DNA of 64,000 nt, from the NCBI GenBank assembly GCA_003612585.1, contig RAZH01000010.1, positions 107,210 to 171,209 of the forward strand. The letters are read 5' to 3'. Both the position numbers and the translations under genes were made by a program. This DNA is from a bacterium 1XD42-54 (GTDB lineage Bacteria; Bacillota; Clostridia; Lachnospirales; Lachnospiraceae). Position 1 is the first letter of the stretch. Each line of letters begins with the position of its first letter. The notes under the pieces are model-generated. The model was not told the origin of the DNA, ran no database searches, and was given only the letters and a program-made list of their open reading frames with translations. Of the stretch, positions 17,857 to 26,640 are shown piece after piece.

Positions 17857-18651
17857 ATGAGCTATGATTTATGCCTGCTTCGGCAGGCAGAAAAGCCTTA
17901 TTATATAGAAAGCATAAGGACTGCGATTTATTCGCTCGAAGAGCTTTGTTTTTATATGTACAATAACGTCTGCCTGATTGACGATACGATCATCAACGAA
18001 AAACTGTGTGACTGGATTCGGGACGAATTACATTTGGGAAAGCTATACCGTCAGCTTTATGAACAGCTTGAAAAAAAGGACGGGGCTGCATTTTTTGTTC
18101 TGCCCATTTTCAGGGAGGCGGGGTATCTGACGAACCAGGAAATGCGGGAGTTTCAGGAAAAACTTGCCAAGCTTGAGGTACAGTCCGGCGATATGAAGCA
18201 GAAGCTTCGGGGGGATTACCTTGTAAAAGAAAAGATGTTTGGCAGGGCAATCTGGGAATATCAACAGATTTTGAATCGGAGAAATCCCGGCAAGCTTGGA
18301 ACGCAGTTTTATGCCGGGGTTCTCAACAACAAGGGCGCAGCTCATGCAGGCCTGTTCCAGTTCCGGCAGGCGGCAGACTGTTTTTGGGAGTCCTATGCTC
18401 TTTTACAGACAAAGGAGACCTTTCGAAAGTATGTGAGCACGCTGCCGCTGTTTCTGTCCGATGAGGAATACCAGAAGCGTCTTGAAGAGATGCAGGCAGA
18501 TACGTATCTGGTGCAGAAAATTCAGGGTTATAATGCAAAGATCTGTACACAGCAGCCGTTTATGGATGAATTGGAACGGTTGCACGGAAGGGACCCGGCG
18601 GAACTTCTGGAAGAATTAAAAGAGGAATACTGCAGGAGTACGAAAATCTGA
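17857..18651 (+). CDS. TPR-like protein, third gene of the DUF5717/DUF5716 operon
   Basis: I do not recognise a named family. The 264 residues are mainly helical with no membrane segment. Residues of about 125-190 contain two TPR-like repeats (GDYLVKEKMFGRAIWEYQQIL and NNKGAAHAGLFQFRQAADCFWESY are the helices). The N-terminal half, with many Leu/Tyr/Glu, may be a helical bundle. The ATG follows GGAGAAAGGG. The gene ends just before the purF promoter and is the last gene of the operon. It is probably an adaptor for the two preceding proteins (inference from order only). Confidence 0.65.
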   Translation: MSYDLCLLRQAEKPYYIESIRTAIYSLEELCFYMYNNVCLIDDTIINEKLCDWIRDELHLGKLYRQLYEQLEKKDGAAFFVLPIFREAGYLTNQEMREFQEKLAKLEVQSGDMKQKLRGDYLVKEKMFGRAIWEYQQILNRRNPGKLGTQFYAGVLNNKGAAHAGLFQFRQAADCFWESYALLQTKETFRKYVSTLPLFLSDEEYQKRLEEMQADTYLVQKIQGYNAKICTQQPFMDELERLHGRDPAELLEELKEEYCRSTKI

Positions 18652-18653
18652 CC

Positions 18654-18682
18654 TTGCTTTCCGGGAGCAGATACGGTATACT
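18654..18682 (+). promoter_or_regulatory. promoter of the purF-purB-purA cluster
   Basis: TTGCTT at 18654-18659 and TATACT at 18677-18682 are separated by 17 bp. The element begins directly after the stop codon of the TPR gene. Its position means that the ATG at 18683 cannot be the purF start. No purine riboswitch is seen in the short leader. Confidence 0.65.
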
Positions 18683-18733
18683 ATGAAATTGGTCATGAAG
18701 TGTCGTAGTTTGGAGAGAATAGGAGAGATGCGC

Positions 18734-20194
18734 ATGGATTGCAGAGTACACCATCAGATGGAGCTTGATGATAAACTGGGAGAGGAATGCGGCGTTTTCG
18801 GAATCTATGATTTTTCCGGGGAGGATGTCGCTTCTGATATATATTATGGATTGTATGCGCTGCAGCACCGCGGTCAGGAGAGCTGCGGAATTGCGGTCAG
18901 TGATACAAAAGGGCCAAAAGGTAAGGTATTGTCGCACAAGGGAATGGGACTTGTCAATGAGGTATTCACTGGCGAGCATCTCGGACAGCTGAAGGGAGAT
19001 ATCGGCGTCGGACATGTGCGTTATTCAACAGCAGGCGGCAGCACACGAGAAAATGCGCAGCCTCTGGTACTGAATTATGTAAAAGGAACCTTGGGGCTGG
19101 CACACAACGGCAATCTGATCAACGCGCCGGAGCTTCGAAGAGAGCTGGAGCTTGGCGGTGCAATTTTCCAGACAACGATTGATACGGAAGTAATGGCATA
19201 TCATATTGCCCGGGAACGGGTAAACACGAAAAGTGCAGAGGGTGCGGTGGCTAATGCGATGAAAAAGATGAAGGGCGCCTACTCTCTGATTGTCATGTCT
19301 CCAAGAAAGCTGATCGGGGCAAGGGACCCGTACGGTTTCCGACCATTGTGCATTGGAAAGCGCGGCAATGCCTACATTCTGGCATCAGAGACGTGCGCAC
19401 TCGATACGGTCGGGGCTGAATTTATCCGGGATGTGGAGCCGGGAGAGATTGTGACGATTACACCGCAATATGGCATTGTCTCCGACCGCAGCATGTGTCT
19501 GAAGCCGGGCTGCGGCGAGCGCGAAGGCCGGTGTATTTTTGAATATATTTATTTTGGAAGGCCGGATAGCCGCCTGGATGGGATCAGCGTTTACAATTCC
19601 CGCATCCGGGCCGGAAAGTTCCTGGCCATGGATTCTCCGGTAGAGGCAGATCTTGTGGTAGGTGTGCCGGAGTCCGGAAATGTTGCCGCGCTCGGTTATT
19701 CGCTTGAGTCAGGTATTCCGTACGGTATGGCGTTTTTTAAGAACAGTTATGTAGGCCGTACCTTTATCAAACCCAAACAGAGCAACCGCGAATCCAGCGT
19801 CCGCACAAAGCTGAATGTGATGCGGGAGGCTGTGGAGGGCAAACGGGTCATTATGATTGATGATTCCATTGTCCGTGGGACAACAAGCGACCGGATTGTG
19901 CGGATGCTCCGCGAGGCCGGTGCCAAAGAAGTTCATATGCGTGTCAGCTCGCCGCCATTTCTGTATCCGTGCTATTTCGGAACAGATGTGCCAAAGAGCG
20001 ATCAGCTGATCGCACATCATCATACAGTGGAAGAAATACGGCAGATCATCGGGGCGGATTCTCTTGCATATCTGCGCCTGGAGCGTTTGCCGGAGCTGGT
20101 AGAAGGGCGTTTGCCCATCTGCAACGGCTGTTTTACAGGAAAGTATCCGCTTGCCCCTCCCACAGAGGATATCAGGGGAAGCTACGAGCAGTAG
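18734..20194 (+). CDS. purF: amidophosphoribosyltransferase
   Basis: PurF makes 5-phosphoribosylamine from PRPP and glutamine, the first step of purine synthesis. With the start at 18734 (7 bp after AGGAG), the N-terminal nucleophile Cys19 of EECGVFGIYD is preceded by an 18-residue propeptide, as in the B. subtilis type. The PRPP loop is VIMIDDSIVRGTTS. Cysteines in CLKPGC, SPPFLYPCYF and the CNGC pair near the C-terminus are consistent with the 4Fe-4S cluster of this class. It is followed by purB after 49 bp; the other de novo pur genes are not in the window. Confidence 0.95.
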   Translation: MDCRVHHQMELDDKLGEECGVFGIYDFSGEDVASDIYYGLYALQHRGQESCGIAVSDTKGPKGKVLSHKGMGLVNEVFTGEHLGQLKGDIGVGHVRYSTAGGSTRENAQPLVLNYVKGTLGLAHNGNLINAPELRRELELGGAIFQTTIDTEVMAYHIARERVNTKSAEGAVANAMKKMKGAYSLIVMSPRKLIGARDPYGFRPLCIGKRGNAYILASETCALDTVGAEFIRDVEPGEIVTITPQYGIVSDRSMCLKPGCGEREGRCIFEYIYFGRPDSRLDGISVYNSRIRAGKFLAMDSPVEADLVVGVPESGNVAALGYSLESGIPYGMAFFKNSYVGRTFIKPKQSNRESSVRTKLNVMREAVEGKRVIMIDDSIVRGTTSDRIVRMLREAGAKEVHMRVSSPPFLYPCYFGTDVPKSDQLIAHHHTVEEIRQIIGADSLAYLRLERLPELVEGRLPICNGCFTGKYPLAPPTEDIRGSYEQ

Positions 20195-20243
20195 GTATCA
20201 CAGAGGCAGCAATAAACTTCACATATATTTTAAGGAGAAACAT

Positions 20244-21677
20244 ATGAGCACAGACAGGTATCAAAGCCCATTGTCAGAACGTTATGCCAGCAGGGAGATG
20301 CAGTATATTTTTTCACCGGATATGAAATTCCGGACCTGGAGAAGGCTGTGGATTGCTCTGGCGGAGACAGAAAAGGAACTGGGACTGGATATTACGGAGG
20401 AGCAGATTGCAGAGCTCAAAGAATTCCAGAACGATATTAATTATGATGTGGCGAAAGCAAGGGAGAAAGTTGTGCGCCACGATGTCATGTCCCATGTGTA
20501 TGCGTACGGCGTACAGTGCCCGAAGGCAAAGCCGATTATTCATCTGGGCGCGACCTCCTGCTATGTAGGGGATAATACGGACATTATCGTGATGACAGAA
20601 GCGCTTCGCCTTGTGAAGAAAAAACTCGTCAATGTAATTGCGCAGCTTGCGGATTTTGCAGAGACTTACAAAGATCTTCCGACGCTTGCATTCACTCATT
20701 TTCAGCCCGCGCAGCCTACTACAGTTGGCAAGCGTGCAACGCTCTGGGCGCAGGAGTTTTTGATGGACCTGGAGGATTTGGATTATGTGCTTTCCACAAT
20801 GAAGCTTCTTGGCTCCAAAGGCACGACCGGAACGCAGGCAAGCTTCCTGGAGCTGTTTGACGGAGATCAGGAGAAGATTGACCGGATCGATCCGATGATT
20901 GCGGAAAAAATGGGATTTGCAGCGTGCGTACCGGTTTCGGGACAGACGTATTCGAGAAAAACGGACACGAGAGTTCTGAATGTGCTTGCGGGAATCGCAG
21001 CCAGCGCACACAAGATGTCAAATGACATTCGTCTGCTTCAGCATCTGAAAGAGGTAGAGGAACCGTTTGAAAAAACGCAGATCGGTTCTTCGGCGATGGC
21101 ATACAAGCGCAATCCGATGCGCAGTGAGCGGATCGCATCACTTGCACGCTATGTATTGTGTGACGCATTAAATCCGGCAGTCACCTCTTCTTGCCAGTGG
21201 TTTGAGCGGACGCTTGACGATTCGGCAAACAAACGTCTTTCCATTCCGGAAGGATTTTTGGCTGTGGACGGTATTTTGGATCTCTGTCTGAATGTAACAG
21301 ACGGCCTGAAGGTTTATCCGAAGGTAATAGAGAAACGCCTGATGGCAGAGTTGCCGTTTATGGCAACGGAAAATATTATGATGGATGCAGTAAAAGCTGG
21401 CGGCGACCGGCAGGAGCTGCACGAAAAAATCCGGACGCTTTCGATGGAAGCGGGCAGAAATGTAAAAGAAGAAGGAAAGGAGAATAATCTCCTGGAGCTG
21501 ATTGCAGCAGATCCTTCCTTTAATATGACGCTTGAGGAGCTTCAGAAATCAATGGAGCCGTCACGGTACACTGGACGGTCCAAAGAACAGGTAGAACGGT
21601 TTGTAAAGACAGTGGTTCAGCCGGTGCTTGAAGCAAATAAAGAGCTGCTTGGCGTCACGGCGGAGATCAATGTATAA
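20244..21677 (+). CDS. purB: adenylosuccinate lyase
   Basis: PurB cleaves SAICAR and adenylosuccinate. The 477-residue protein of the fumarase/aspartase superfamily has the signature SSAMAYKRNPMRSERI, with HDVMSHV and THFQPAQPTTVGKR upstream. TAAGGAGA precedes the ATG at 20244; the longer open frame upstream has no comparable site. It follows purF and precedes purA, so both AMP-branch steps are encoded together. Confidence 0.96.
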   Translation: MSTDRYQSPLSERYASREMQYIFSPDMKFRTWRRLWIALAETEKELGLDITEEQIAELKEFQNDINYDVAKAREKVVRHDVMSHVYAYGVQCPKAKPIIHLGATSCYVGDNTDIIVMTEALRLVKKKLVNVIAQLADFAETYKDLPTLAFTHFQPAQPTTVGKRATLWAQEFLMDLEDLDYVLSTMKLLGSKGTTGTQASFLELFDGDQEKIDRIDPMIAEKMGFAACVPVSGQTYSRKTDTRVLNVLAGIAASAHKMSNDIRLLQHLKEVEEPFEKTQIGSSAMAYKRNPMRSERIASLARYVLCDALNPAVTSSCQWFERTLDDSANKRLSIPEGFLAVDGILDLCLNVTDGLKVYPKVIEKRLMAELPFMATENIMMDAVKAGGDRQELHEKIRTLSMEAGRNVKEEGKENNLLELIAADPSFNMTLEELQKSMEPSRYTGRSKEQVERFVKTVVQPVLEANKELLGVTAEINV

Positions 21678-21811
21678 GCGAAGACAGATCGTTTGGCATT
21701 CGGCCGGATAAAATTTGCAGACAGTAGACTACGGAAACAGATAGTTTGATGACGGCAGCGTAGCAGCGAAACAGCAGCGGTGACGCACAGCCGGATACAG
21801 GAGGAGACATT

Positions 21812-23086
21812 ATGGTACAGGCAGTAGTAGGGGCTAACTGGGGAGACGAAGGAAAAGGAAAGATTACGGATATGCTTGCAGAGAAAGCAGATATTATCGT
21901 AAGATTTCAGGGCGGAGCAAATGCAGGCCACACGATTGTGAACAATTATGGAAAATTTGCGCTGCATACGTTGCCGTCAGGCGTATTTTATGATCATACA
22001 ACAAGTATTATCGGAAATGGCGTTGCGCTGAATATTCCGGTGCTTTTTGAAGAAGTGAAAAGTATCGTTGACCGCGGTGTTCCAACACCGAAGATTCTGG
22101 TGTCAGACCGTGCACAGATTGTGATGTCCTATCATATTCTGTTTGACCAGTGCGAGGAGGAGCGGCTTGGCGGAAAATCATTTGGCTCAACAAAGTCCGG
22201 TATCGCACCGTTTTATGCAGATAAGTTTTCAAAGATCGGTTTCCAGGTAAGCGAGCTTTTTGACGACGCGCTGCTTGAGGAGAAGGTACAGCGCATCTGT
22301 GATCTGAAAAATCCGATCCTTGAGCATTTGTATCACAAGCCGGCGCTTACACCGGAAAGCTTGATGGAAGAGCTGCACAGCTACAAGACAATGGTTGAGC
22401 CGTTCGTGTGCGACACAGCGTCTTATCTGTATCAGGCATTACAGGATGGAAAGAATATTCTTCTGGAAGGCCAGCTTGGTTCACTGAAAGATCCGGATCA
22501 CGGCATTTATCCGATGGTAACTTCTTCTTCCACACTGGCAGGGTACGGTGCGATTGGCGCAGGTATTCCTCCGTATGAGATCAAGAAGATCATTACAGTA
22601 TGCAAGGCATATTCCAGCGCAGTCGGTGCAGGCGCATTTGTGAGTGAGATTTTCGGAGAAGAGGCAGATGAGCTGCGCAAGCGCGGCGGTGACGGCGGTG
22701 AGTTCGGAGCAACAACGGGAAGACCGAGAAGAATGGGATGGTTTGACTGTGTGGCGTCCAAGTATGGTTGCAGACTGCAAGGTACGACGGATGTTGCATT
22801 TACCGTACTCGATGTGCTGGGGTATCTGGACGAGATTCCGGTGTGTACCGGATATGAGATCGACGGGAAAGTAACGACAGATTTCCCGACCACTGCACTT
22901 CTGGAGAAAGCGAAACCAGTATTTGTGAACCTGCCGGGCTGGAAGAGTGACATCCGGGGAATCCGCAAATATGAGGAACTGCCGGAGAACTGCAGAAACT
23001 ATATCGAATTTGTAGAGAAGCAGATTGGCTTCCCGATCACAATGGTATCAAACGGGCCGGGAAGAGACGATATTATTTACCGTTAG
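21812..23086 (+). CDS. purA: adenylosuccinate synthetase
   Basis: PurA uses GTP to join IMP and aspartate. The 424-residue protein has the P-loop variant WGDEGKGK, the GGANAGHTIV block and the IMP-site segment LGSLKDPDHGIYPMVTSSST. The ATG at 21812 follows CAGGAGGAG. The 134-bp gap after purB holds no clear terminator, so it is probably the last gene of the purF transcript, ended by the hairpin at 23155. Confidence 0.96.
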   Translation: MVQAVVGANWGDEGKGKITDMLAEKADIIVRFQGGANAGHTIVNNYGKFALHTLPSGVFYDHTTSIIGNGVALNIPVLFEEVKSIVDRGVPTPKILVSDRAQIVMSYHILFDQCEEERLGGKSFGSTKSGIAPFYADKFSKIGFQVSELFDDALLEEKVQRICDLKNPILEHLYHKPALTPESLMEELHSYKTMVEPFVCDTASYLYQALQDGKNILLEGQLGSLKDPDHGIYPMVTSSSTLAGYGAIGAGIPPYEIKKIITVCKAYSSAVGAGAFVSEIFGEEADELRKRGGDGGEFGATTGRPRRMGWFDCVASKYGCRLQGTTDVAFTVLDVLGYLDEIPVCTGYEIDGKVTTDFPTTALLEKAKPVFVNLPGWKSDIRGIRKYEELPENCRNYIEFVEKQIGFPITMVSNGPGRDDIIYR

Positions 23087-23154
23087 GGGAAACGTATAAA
23101 CGTATCTGGACGGCAGACAGTGAAAGAACAAATAAAATAACAATGATTGTGGGG

Positions 23155-23186
23155 CTGTCGGCAGAGAAATCTGCCGGCAGTTTTTC
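23155..23186 (+). terminator. intrinsic terminator after purA
   Basis: CTGTCGGCAGA pairs with TCTGCCGGCAG across GAAA, followed by TTTTT. It ends the purine transcript. Confidence 0.85.
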
Positions 23187-23244
23187 TATGCCTACGGGAA
23201 AACAAAGAAAATAGGTTAGTAAGTGCTGACAGATGACTGGCACC

Positions 23245-23350
23245 CGAGTTGGGAAAGAAATCTTCCCTACTCGATGAAGGGACGCATATGAAAATTGGCC
23301 GTTCACGGCATGCGCCCGCATGTCGAGTCGGGGAAAGTCTTCTCTACTCA
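23245..23350. repeat. two related hairpin repeats upstream of a toxin-antitoxin-like islet
   Basis: Hairpin 1 (23245-23272) has arms GAGTtGGGAAaG and CTTCCCtACTC. Hairpin 2 (23324-23350) has GAGTcGGGgAAaG and CTTCtCTACTC. The copies are 79 bp apart in the same orientation, and a short CATGCG-CCC-GCATG palindrome lies between them. Compensating G/A and C/T changes are partly consistent with conserved stems. The 357-bp gap from 23087 to 23443 otherwise holds only the purA terminator and the promoter at 23385. Confidence 0.6.
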
Positions 23351-23384
23351 AAGAATACCACTCAACTTCTGTAAGAAAAAGTAT

Positions 23385-23413
23385 TTGCTTAAGTAAACAG
23401 CACAAAGTATAAT
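23385..23413 (+). promoter_or_regulatory. promoter of the DUF3791-DUF3990 operon
   Basis: TTGCTT at 23385-23390 and a perfect TATAAT at 23408-23413 are separated by 17 bp. It lies 30 bp upstream of the first gene of the islet. Confidence 0.75.
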
Positions 23414-23443
23414 AAAAACAGGTGTGGATGGGAGGAATATTAT

Positions 23444-23677
23444 ATGACTGAAAAACAGCAGATTATATATATGCAGGTGAGGATCATGCGACTTGCGTCT
23501 GAAGCATGGAATTTGCCGATAGAAACAATTTCTGAAATATTTTCTAAATTTGATGTTCTTCAGTATATTAAGAGTTGTTTCGGAATCTTTCATGTAGAAG
23601 GCGACGATGCGATATTTGATGATGTAACGGCGTATCTTGAAAATAGAGGGGGATTGAGTAGTGCTGGAATTGATTGA
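23444..23677 (+). CDS. DUF3791-like small protein, possible antitoxin
   Basis: The 77-residue helical protein (QQIIYMQVRIMRLASEAW, then a C-terminal YLENRGG) resembles DUF3791 proteins, which commonly precede DUF3990 genes. Its stop overlaps the next gene by 17 bp, indicating translational coupling. GGGAGGAA precedes the ATG. Antitoxin function is inferred from the genetic arrangement. The islet is more AT-rich than the flanking purine and rRNA-methylase genes, which suggests horizontal acquisition. Confidence 0.7.
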   Translation: MTEKQQIIYMQVRIMRLASEAWNLPIETISEIFSKFDVLQYIKSCFGIFHVEGDDAIFDDVTAYLENRGGLSSAGID

Positions 23678-24224
23678 TGGTTTGGCCCTTTATCATGGCA
23701 GCTATTGTGAAGTAACAATGCCCGATTTAAATAAGTGCGCAAGGTATAAAGACTTTGGAACCGGATTTTATTTGACAACATCAAAAAAACAGGCGGAAAG
23801 TTTTGCTGGGATTTCAACTAGAAAAGCAGTTGCAAATGGTATCGTACCTACTGAACAGAGGTATGGGGTTGTATCCAGTTTTAAGGTAATGTTTGAGGGA
23901 GAGCTGGATGTGCATATTTATAATGAAGCTGATGCAGATTGGCTGCATTGTATCGTTGGACACCGAAAAAAGAAAGCTTTTCCTGAAATCGTTGAGAAAT
24001 TAAAAGCTTGTGATGTTATAGCGGGTAAAATTGCAGATGATAATACAAATGCAACGATAACAGCCTATATGGTTGGAACTTTTGGACAACTGGGCATGAA
24101 ATCCGCAGATGATATGTGTATTAGTTTATTACTTCCGGAAAGATTGCAGAATCAGTTTTGTTTTAGAACAAATAAAGCGCTTAAATGTCTGACATTTATG
24201 GAAAGTGAGAAAATATGGCTATAG
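23661..24224 (+). CDS. DUF3990 protein, ADP-ribosyltransferase-like toxin candidate
   Basis: The 187-residue protein starts at GTG 23661, the only suitable start. LYHGSY, followed by YKDFGTGFYLTTSKKQAESFA, gives the histidine and the tyrosine/phenylalanine blocks of an ART fold. The C-terminal block PERLQNQFCFRTNKAL occupies the place of the third catalytic segment, where a glutamate is often found; here Q/N is seen. DUF3990 proteins are predicted NAD-dependent toxins; activity here is inferred. It overlaps genes on both sides. Confidence 0.7.
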   Translation: MLELIDGLALYHGSYCEVTMPDLNKCARYKDFGTGFYLTTSKKQAESFAGISTRKAVANGIVPTEQRYGVVSSFKVMFEGELDVHIYNEADADWLHCIVGHRKKKAFPEIVEKLKACDVIAGKIADDNTNATITAYMVGTFGQLGMKSADDMCISLLLPERLQNQFCFRTNKALKCLTFMESEKIWL

Positions 24225-24445
24225 AGAAAACGATTACGGAAGAAGCAAAAAAAAATGCAATAGATCTGGTTATAACAATGGTTGTTGATGAATTGTCAGA
24301 GGATTTGCGGTTGCAGCCAGAAGAAATATTGATAAAATTTTTATCGTCTAACACCGGAATACTTTTGTATGATGAGGATACAAAGCTCTGGTGGGATGGC
24401 CCGTCTGCTGTTGCGGATATGTATAAAAAAGAAATTTCAGAGTAA
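24215..24445 (+). CDS. small acidic protein linked to DUF3990
   Basis: The 76-residue protein (EKTITEEAKKNAIDLVITMVVDEL followed by FLSSNTGILLYDEDTKLWWDGP) has no name that I recognise. Its ATG lies 10 bp inside the end of the DUF3990 gene, so it is translationally coupled. The size and position fit a second antitoxin-like or accessory subunit. The operon ends at the hairpin at 24451. Confidence 0.65.
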   Translation: MAIEKTITEEAKKNAIDLVITMVVDELSEDLRLQPEEILIKFLSSNTGILLYDEDTKLWWDGPSAVADMYKKEISE

Positions 24446-24450
24446 AAATG

Positions 24451-24490
24451 CAGGCGAATGAAAGACGGAACAGTTTTCATTCGCCTGTTT
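24451..24490. terminator. terminator of the DUF3990 islet
   Basis: CAGGCGAATGAAA pairs with TTTTCATTCGCCTG, followed by TTT on the plus strand. It also separates the islet from the converging small membrane protein gene. Confidence 0.8.
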
Positions 24491-24526
24491 CGGTGTGGCA
24501 GAAAGCAGATTCGATTGTCCAGGAGA

Positions 24527-24757
24527 TCACTCCGTTTCTTCCGGGTTTTCTATGTCCGTGTGGCGGGTGCCAAGGACACGTGCGACCAGCATCATACCGT
24601 AAAACAAACACGGAATAATCACAGTACAGGCAATAGAAGCCATCAGCATGTTTTTGCTGGCAGGATTTGCGAAGAGAGCGAGAATCAGGGTGATCAGGTA
24701 CATGCCGGCGAGCAGGACTGCGCCGAGCAGTGCGAAAATACGTTTTGCTTTTTTCAT
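24527..24757 (-). CDS. small two-span membrane protein
   Basis: The 76-residue protein has a Lys-rich start (MKKAKRIF), a first membrane segment (ALLGAVLLAGMYLITLILALF) and a second (MASIACTVIIPCLFYGMMLV), and an acidic C-terminus. AGGAGGAAT precedes the ATG at 24757. I do not recognise a function. It is a stand-alone gene convergent with the toxin-like operon. Confidence 0.65.
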   Translation of the reverse strand: MKKAKRIFALLGAVLLAGMYLITLILALFANPASKNMLMASIACTVIIPCLFYGMMLVARVLGTRHTDIENPEETE

Positions 24758-24939
24758 AATAAATTCCTCCTGAAGGGGGCCGGTTTAGAAGTTCTGTTTT
24801 ACATTCTATCAGAAAATGCCGGAAAAAGGAAGTTTATGTGGGCATATGTTTTGGTAGTAAGAAAAAAAGAATTATGTTATACTTATGTTCTTAGTTTTTA
24901 GCATCACGGAAAAGTTCAGGAGAAAAGGATGAAAAAATA

Positions 24940-26142
24940 ATGAGCATGGCAGTTGTAACACTGAAAAAGGGCGAGGGAAGGATGCTGAAGGCAGGAGGCC
25001 TTTGGATTTTTGACAATGAAATAGAGCGCGTAGAGGGGCCGTTGGATAATGGCGACATTGTAACTGTACAGGATTTTGACGGATATGGTCTGGGAAAGGG
25101 ATTTTTGAATGAAAACTCGAAAATCCGGGTACGTATGATGACACGCAGCGCGCAGCAGGAGATTGATGAGGATTTCTTGCGGAAGCGGGTGCGCGACGCC
25201 TGGGAATACCGCAAAAAGGTGACTGACACCGGGAGCTGCCGCCTTATTTTTGGTGAGGCTGATTTTCTGCCGGGGCTTGTGGTGGATAAGTTTTCTGATG
25301 TACTGGTCGTGCAGTCACTGGCACTTGGGATTGACCGGATGAAGGAAACTATTTTAAGGCTGCTGAAAGAAGTCCTTGCAGAGGATAGTGTGTTTATTCG
25401 CGGAGTCTATGAGCGCAGCGATGCGAAGGTGCGCCGTCAGGAGGGAATGGAGCTGCACAAGGGCTTTCTGGGGGAAGCGTTTGACACGAATGTAGAAATA
25501 GAAGAAAATGGAGTTCGTTATACAGTAGATGTGCAGGATGGACAAAAGACGGGATTTTTCCTTGACCAGAAATATAACCGTCTGGCAATTCAGAAGCTGT
25601 GTAAAGATGCCAGAGTTCTGGACTGCTTTACACATACGGGCTCTTTTGCTTTAAATGCCGGGATTGCAGGAGCAGCGGAAGTGCTCGGTGTGGATGCGTC
25701 AGAGCTTGGCGTGGAGCAGGCCAGGCACAATGCAGCGCTGAACAGCCTGGAAGATCGTGTGAAATTCCGTTGTGCAGACGTGTTTGATCTTTTGCCGGAA
25801 CTGGAAGAAAAGGGAGAAAAATTTGATGTGATCATTCTCGATCCTCCCGCATTTACAAAATCGAGGAACTCTGTAAAAAATGCTGCGAAGGGCTATCGGG
25901 AGATTAATCTGCGTGCTATGAAGCTCGTAAAGGATGGCGGTTTTCTGGCCACATGTTCCTGTTCCCACTTTATGACGTATGAGCTGTTTACGCAGACCAT
26001 CCACCAGGCGGCGCGCAGCGCACATAAAAGGCTGCGCCAGATTGAGTATCGTACGCAGGCTCCGGATCATCCGATTCTCTGGGCAGCAGAGGAGTCTTAT
26101 TATTTGAAATTCTATATCTTCCAGGTAGTCGATGAAAAATAA
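24940..26142 (+). CDS. RlmI-like 23S rRNA m5C methyltransferase
   Basis: The 400-residue protein has an N-terminal PUA domain (about residues 1-80; KGEGRMLKAGGLWIFDNEIE), a middle linker and a class I SAM methyltransferase domain. Motifs are CFTHTGSFALNAG (motif I), DASELGVEQAR, LDPPAFTKS (motif IV) and LATCSCSH, where a cysteine acts as the nucleophile in m5C enzymes. RlmI modifies C1962 of 23S rRNA in E. coli; the same target is inferred here. An AAAGGATG site lies before the ATG. Confidence 0.85.
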   Translation: MSMAVVTLKKGEGRMLKAGGLWIFDNEIERVEGPLDNGDIVTVQDFDGYGLGKGFLNENSKIRVRMMTRSAQQEIDEDFLRKRVRDAWEYRKKVTDTGSCRLIFGEADFLPGLVVDKFSDVLVVQSLALGIDRMKETILRLLKEVLAEDSVFIRGVYERSDAKVRRQEGMELHKGFLGEAFDTNVEIEENGVRYTVDVQDGQKTGFFLDQKYNRLAIQKLCKDARVLDCFTHTGSFALNAGIAGAAEVLGVDASELGVEQARHNAALNSLEDRVKFRCADVFDLLPELEEKGEKFDVIILDPPAFTKSRNSVKNAAKGYREINLRAMKLVKDGGFLATCSCSHFMTYELFTQTIHQAARSAHKRLRQIEYRTQAPDHPILWAAEESYYLKFYIFQVVDEK

Positions 26143-26200
26143 GAGTGTATGAGACGCATTTTTGTTATATCTGTGTGAAAAGAAGGGAATGGATAGCGCA

Positions 26201-26455
26201 ATGAGATTACAAGTGGTTCAGGAAGCTTTGCAACAAAAACGGATTACTTATTCGTATCATGAGGAGGATGGGTGCGGAAGCCTCGATTTTCTGTTCCGCG
26301 GTCTTTCCTATCATGTATGGGAATACTATGATGAAATCTGGGGCGCGGAGACGAATGTGTTTAATGCTGGACAGAGCAGAGATATTGAGGGCGAGTATGA
26401 AAAAACGATTGCCGGAGAAATTCTGACCTGGCCGGATATGATGCCTGGAACGTGA
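26201..26455 (+). CDS. conserved small protein of unknown function
   Basis: The 84-residue reading (LQVVQEALQQKRITYSYHEEDG then GLSYHVWEYYDEIWGAETNV) looks like a compact alpha/beta domain. I recall similar short proteins in other Lachnospiraceae but no function. Starts at 26189 and 26201 are both possible, with GAAGGGA upstream. It lies 58 bp after the rlmI-like gene in the same direction. Confidence 0.5.
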   Translation: MRLQVVQEALQQKRITYSYHEEDGCGSLDFLFRGLSYHVWEYYDEIWGAETNVFNAGQSRDIEGEYEKTIAGEILTWPDMMPGT

Positions 26456-26640
26456 GGAAAAAACGAGGGAAGATAGTGTGCGTTTGAAAAATGCCCCAGG
26501 GCAGCGAAGCGATCTATAACCGACAGTTAATTTTTCATGAGCAGAATTTAACGGACGTTCAGGTGCGTAGTTCCTGTTTTTTTGTTATGATGATCTTGCC
26601 TGTCACAGGCAGAGCATCAGAAATCACAGGGAGGAATCAT

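Noticed and set aside
18654..18733. Purine riboswitch in front of purF
   Set aside because: The leader is only about 45 nt and lacks the conserved purine aptamer sequences.
23155..23186. Hairpin after purA as a transposon end
   Set aside because: It has a GAAA tetraloop and a T-run, so it is an ordinary intrinsic terminator.
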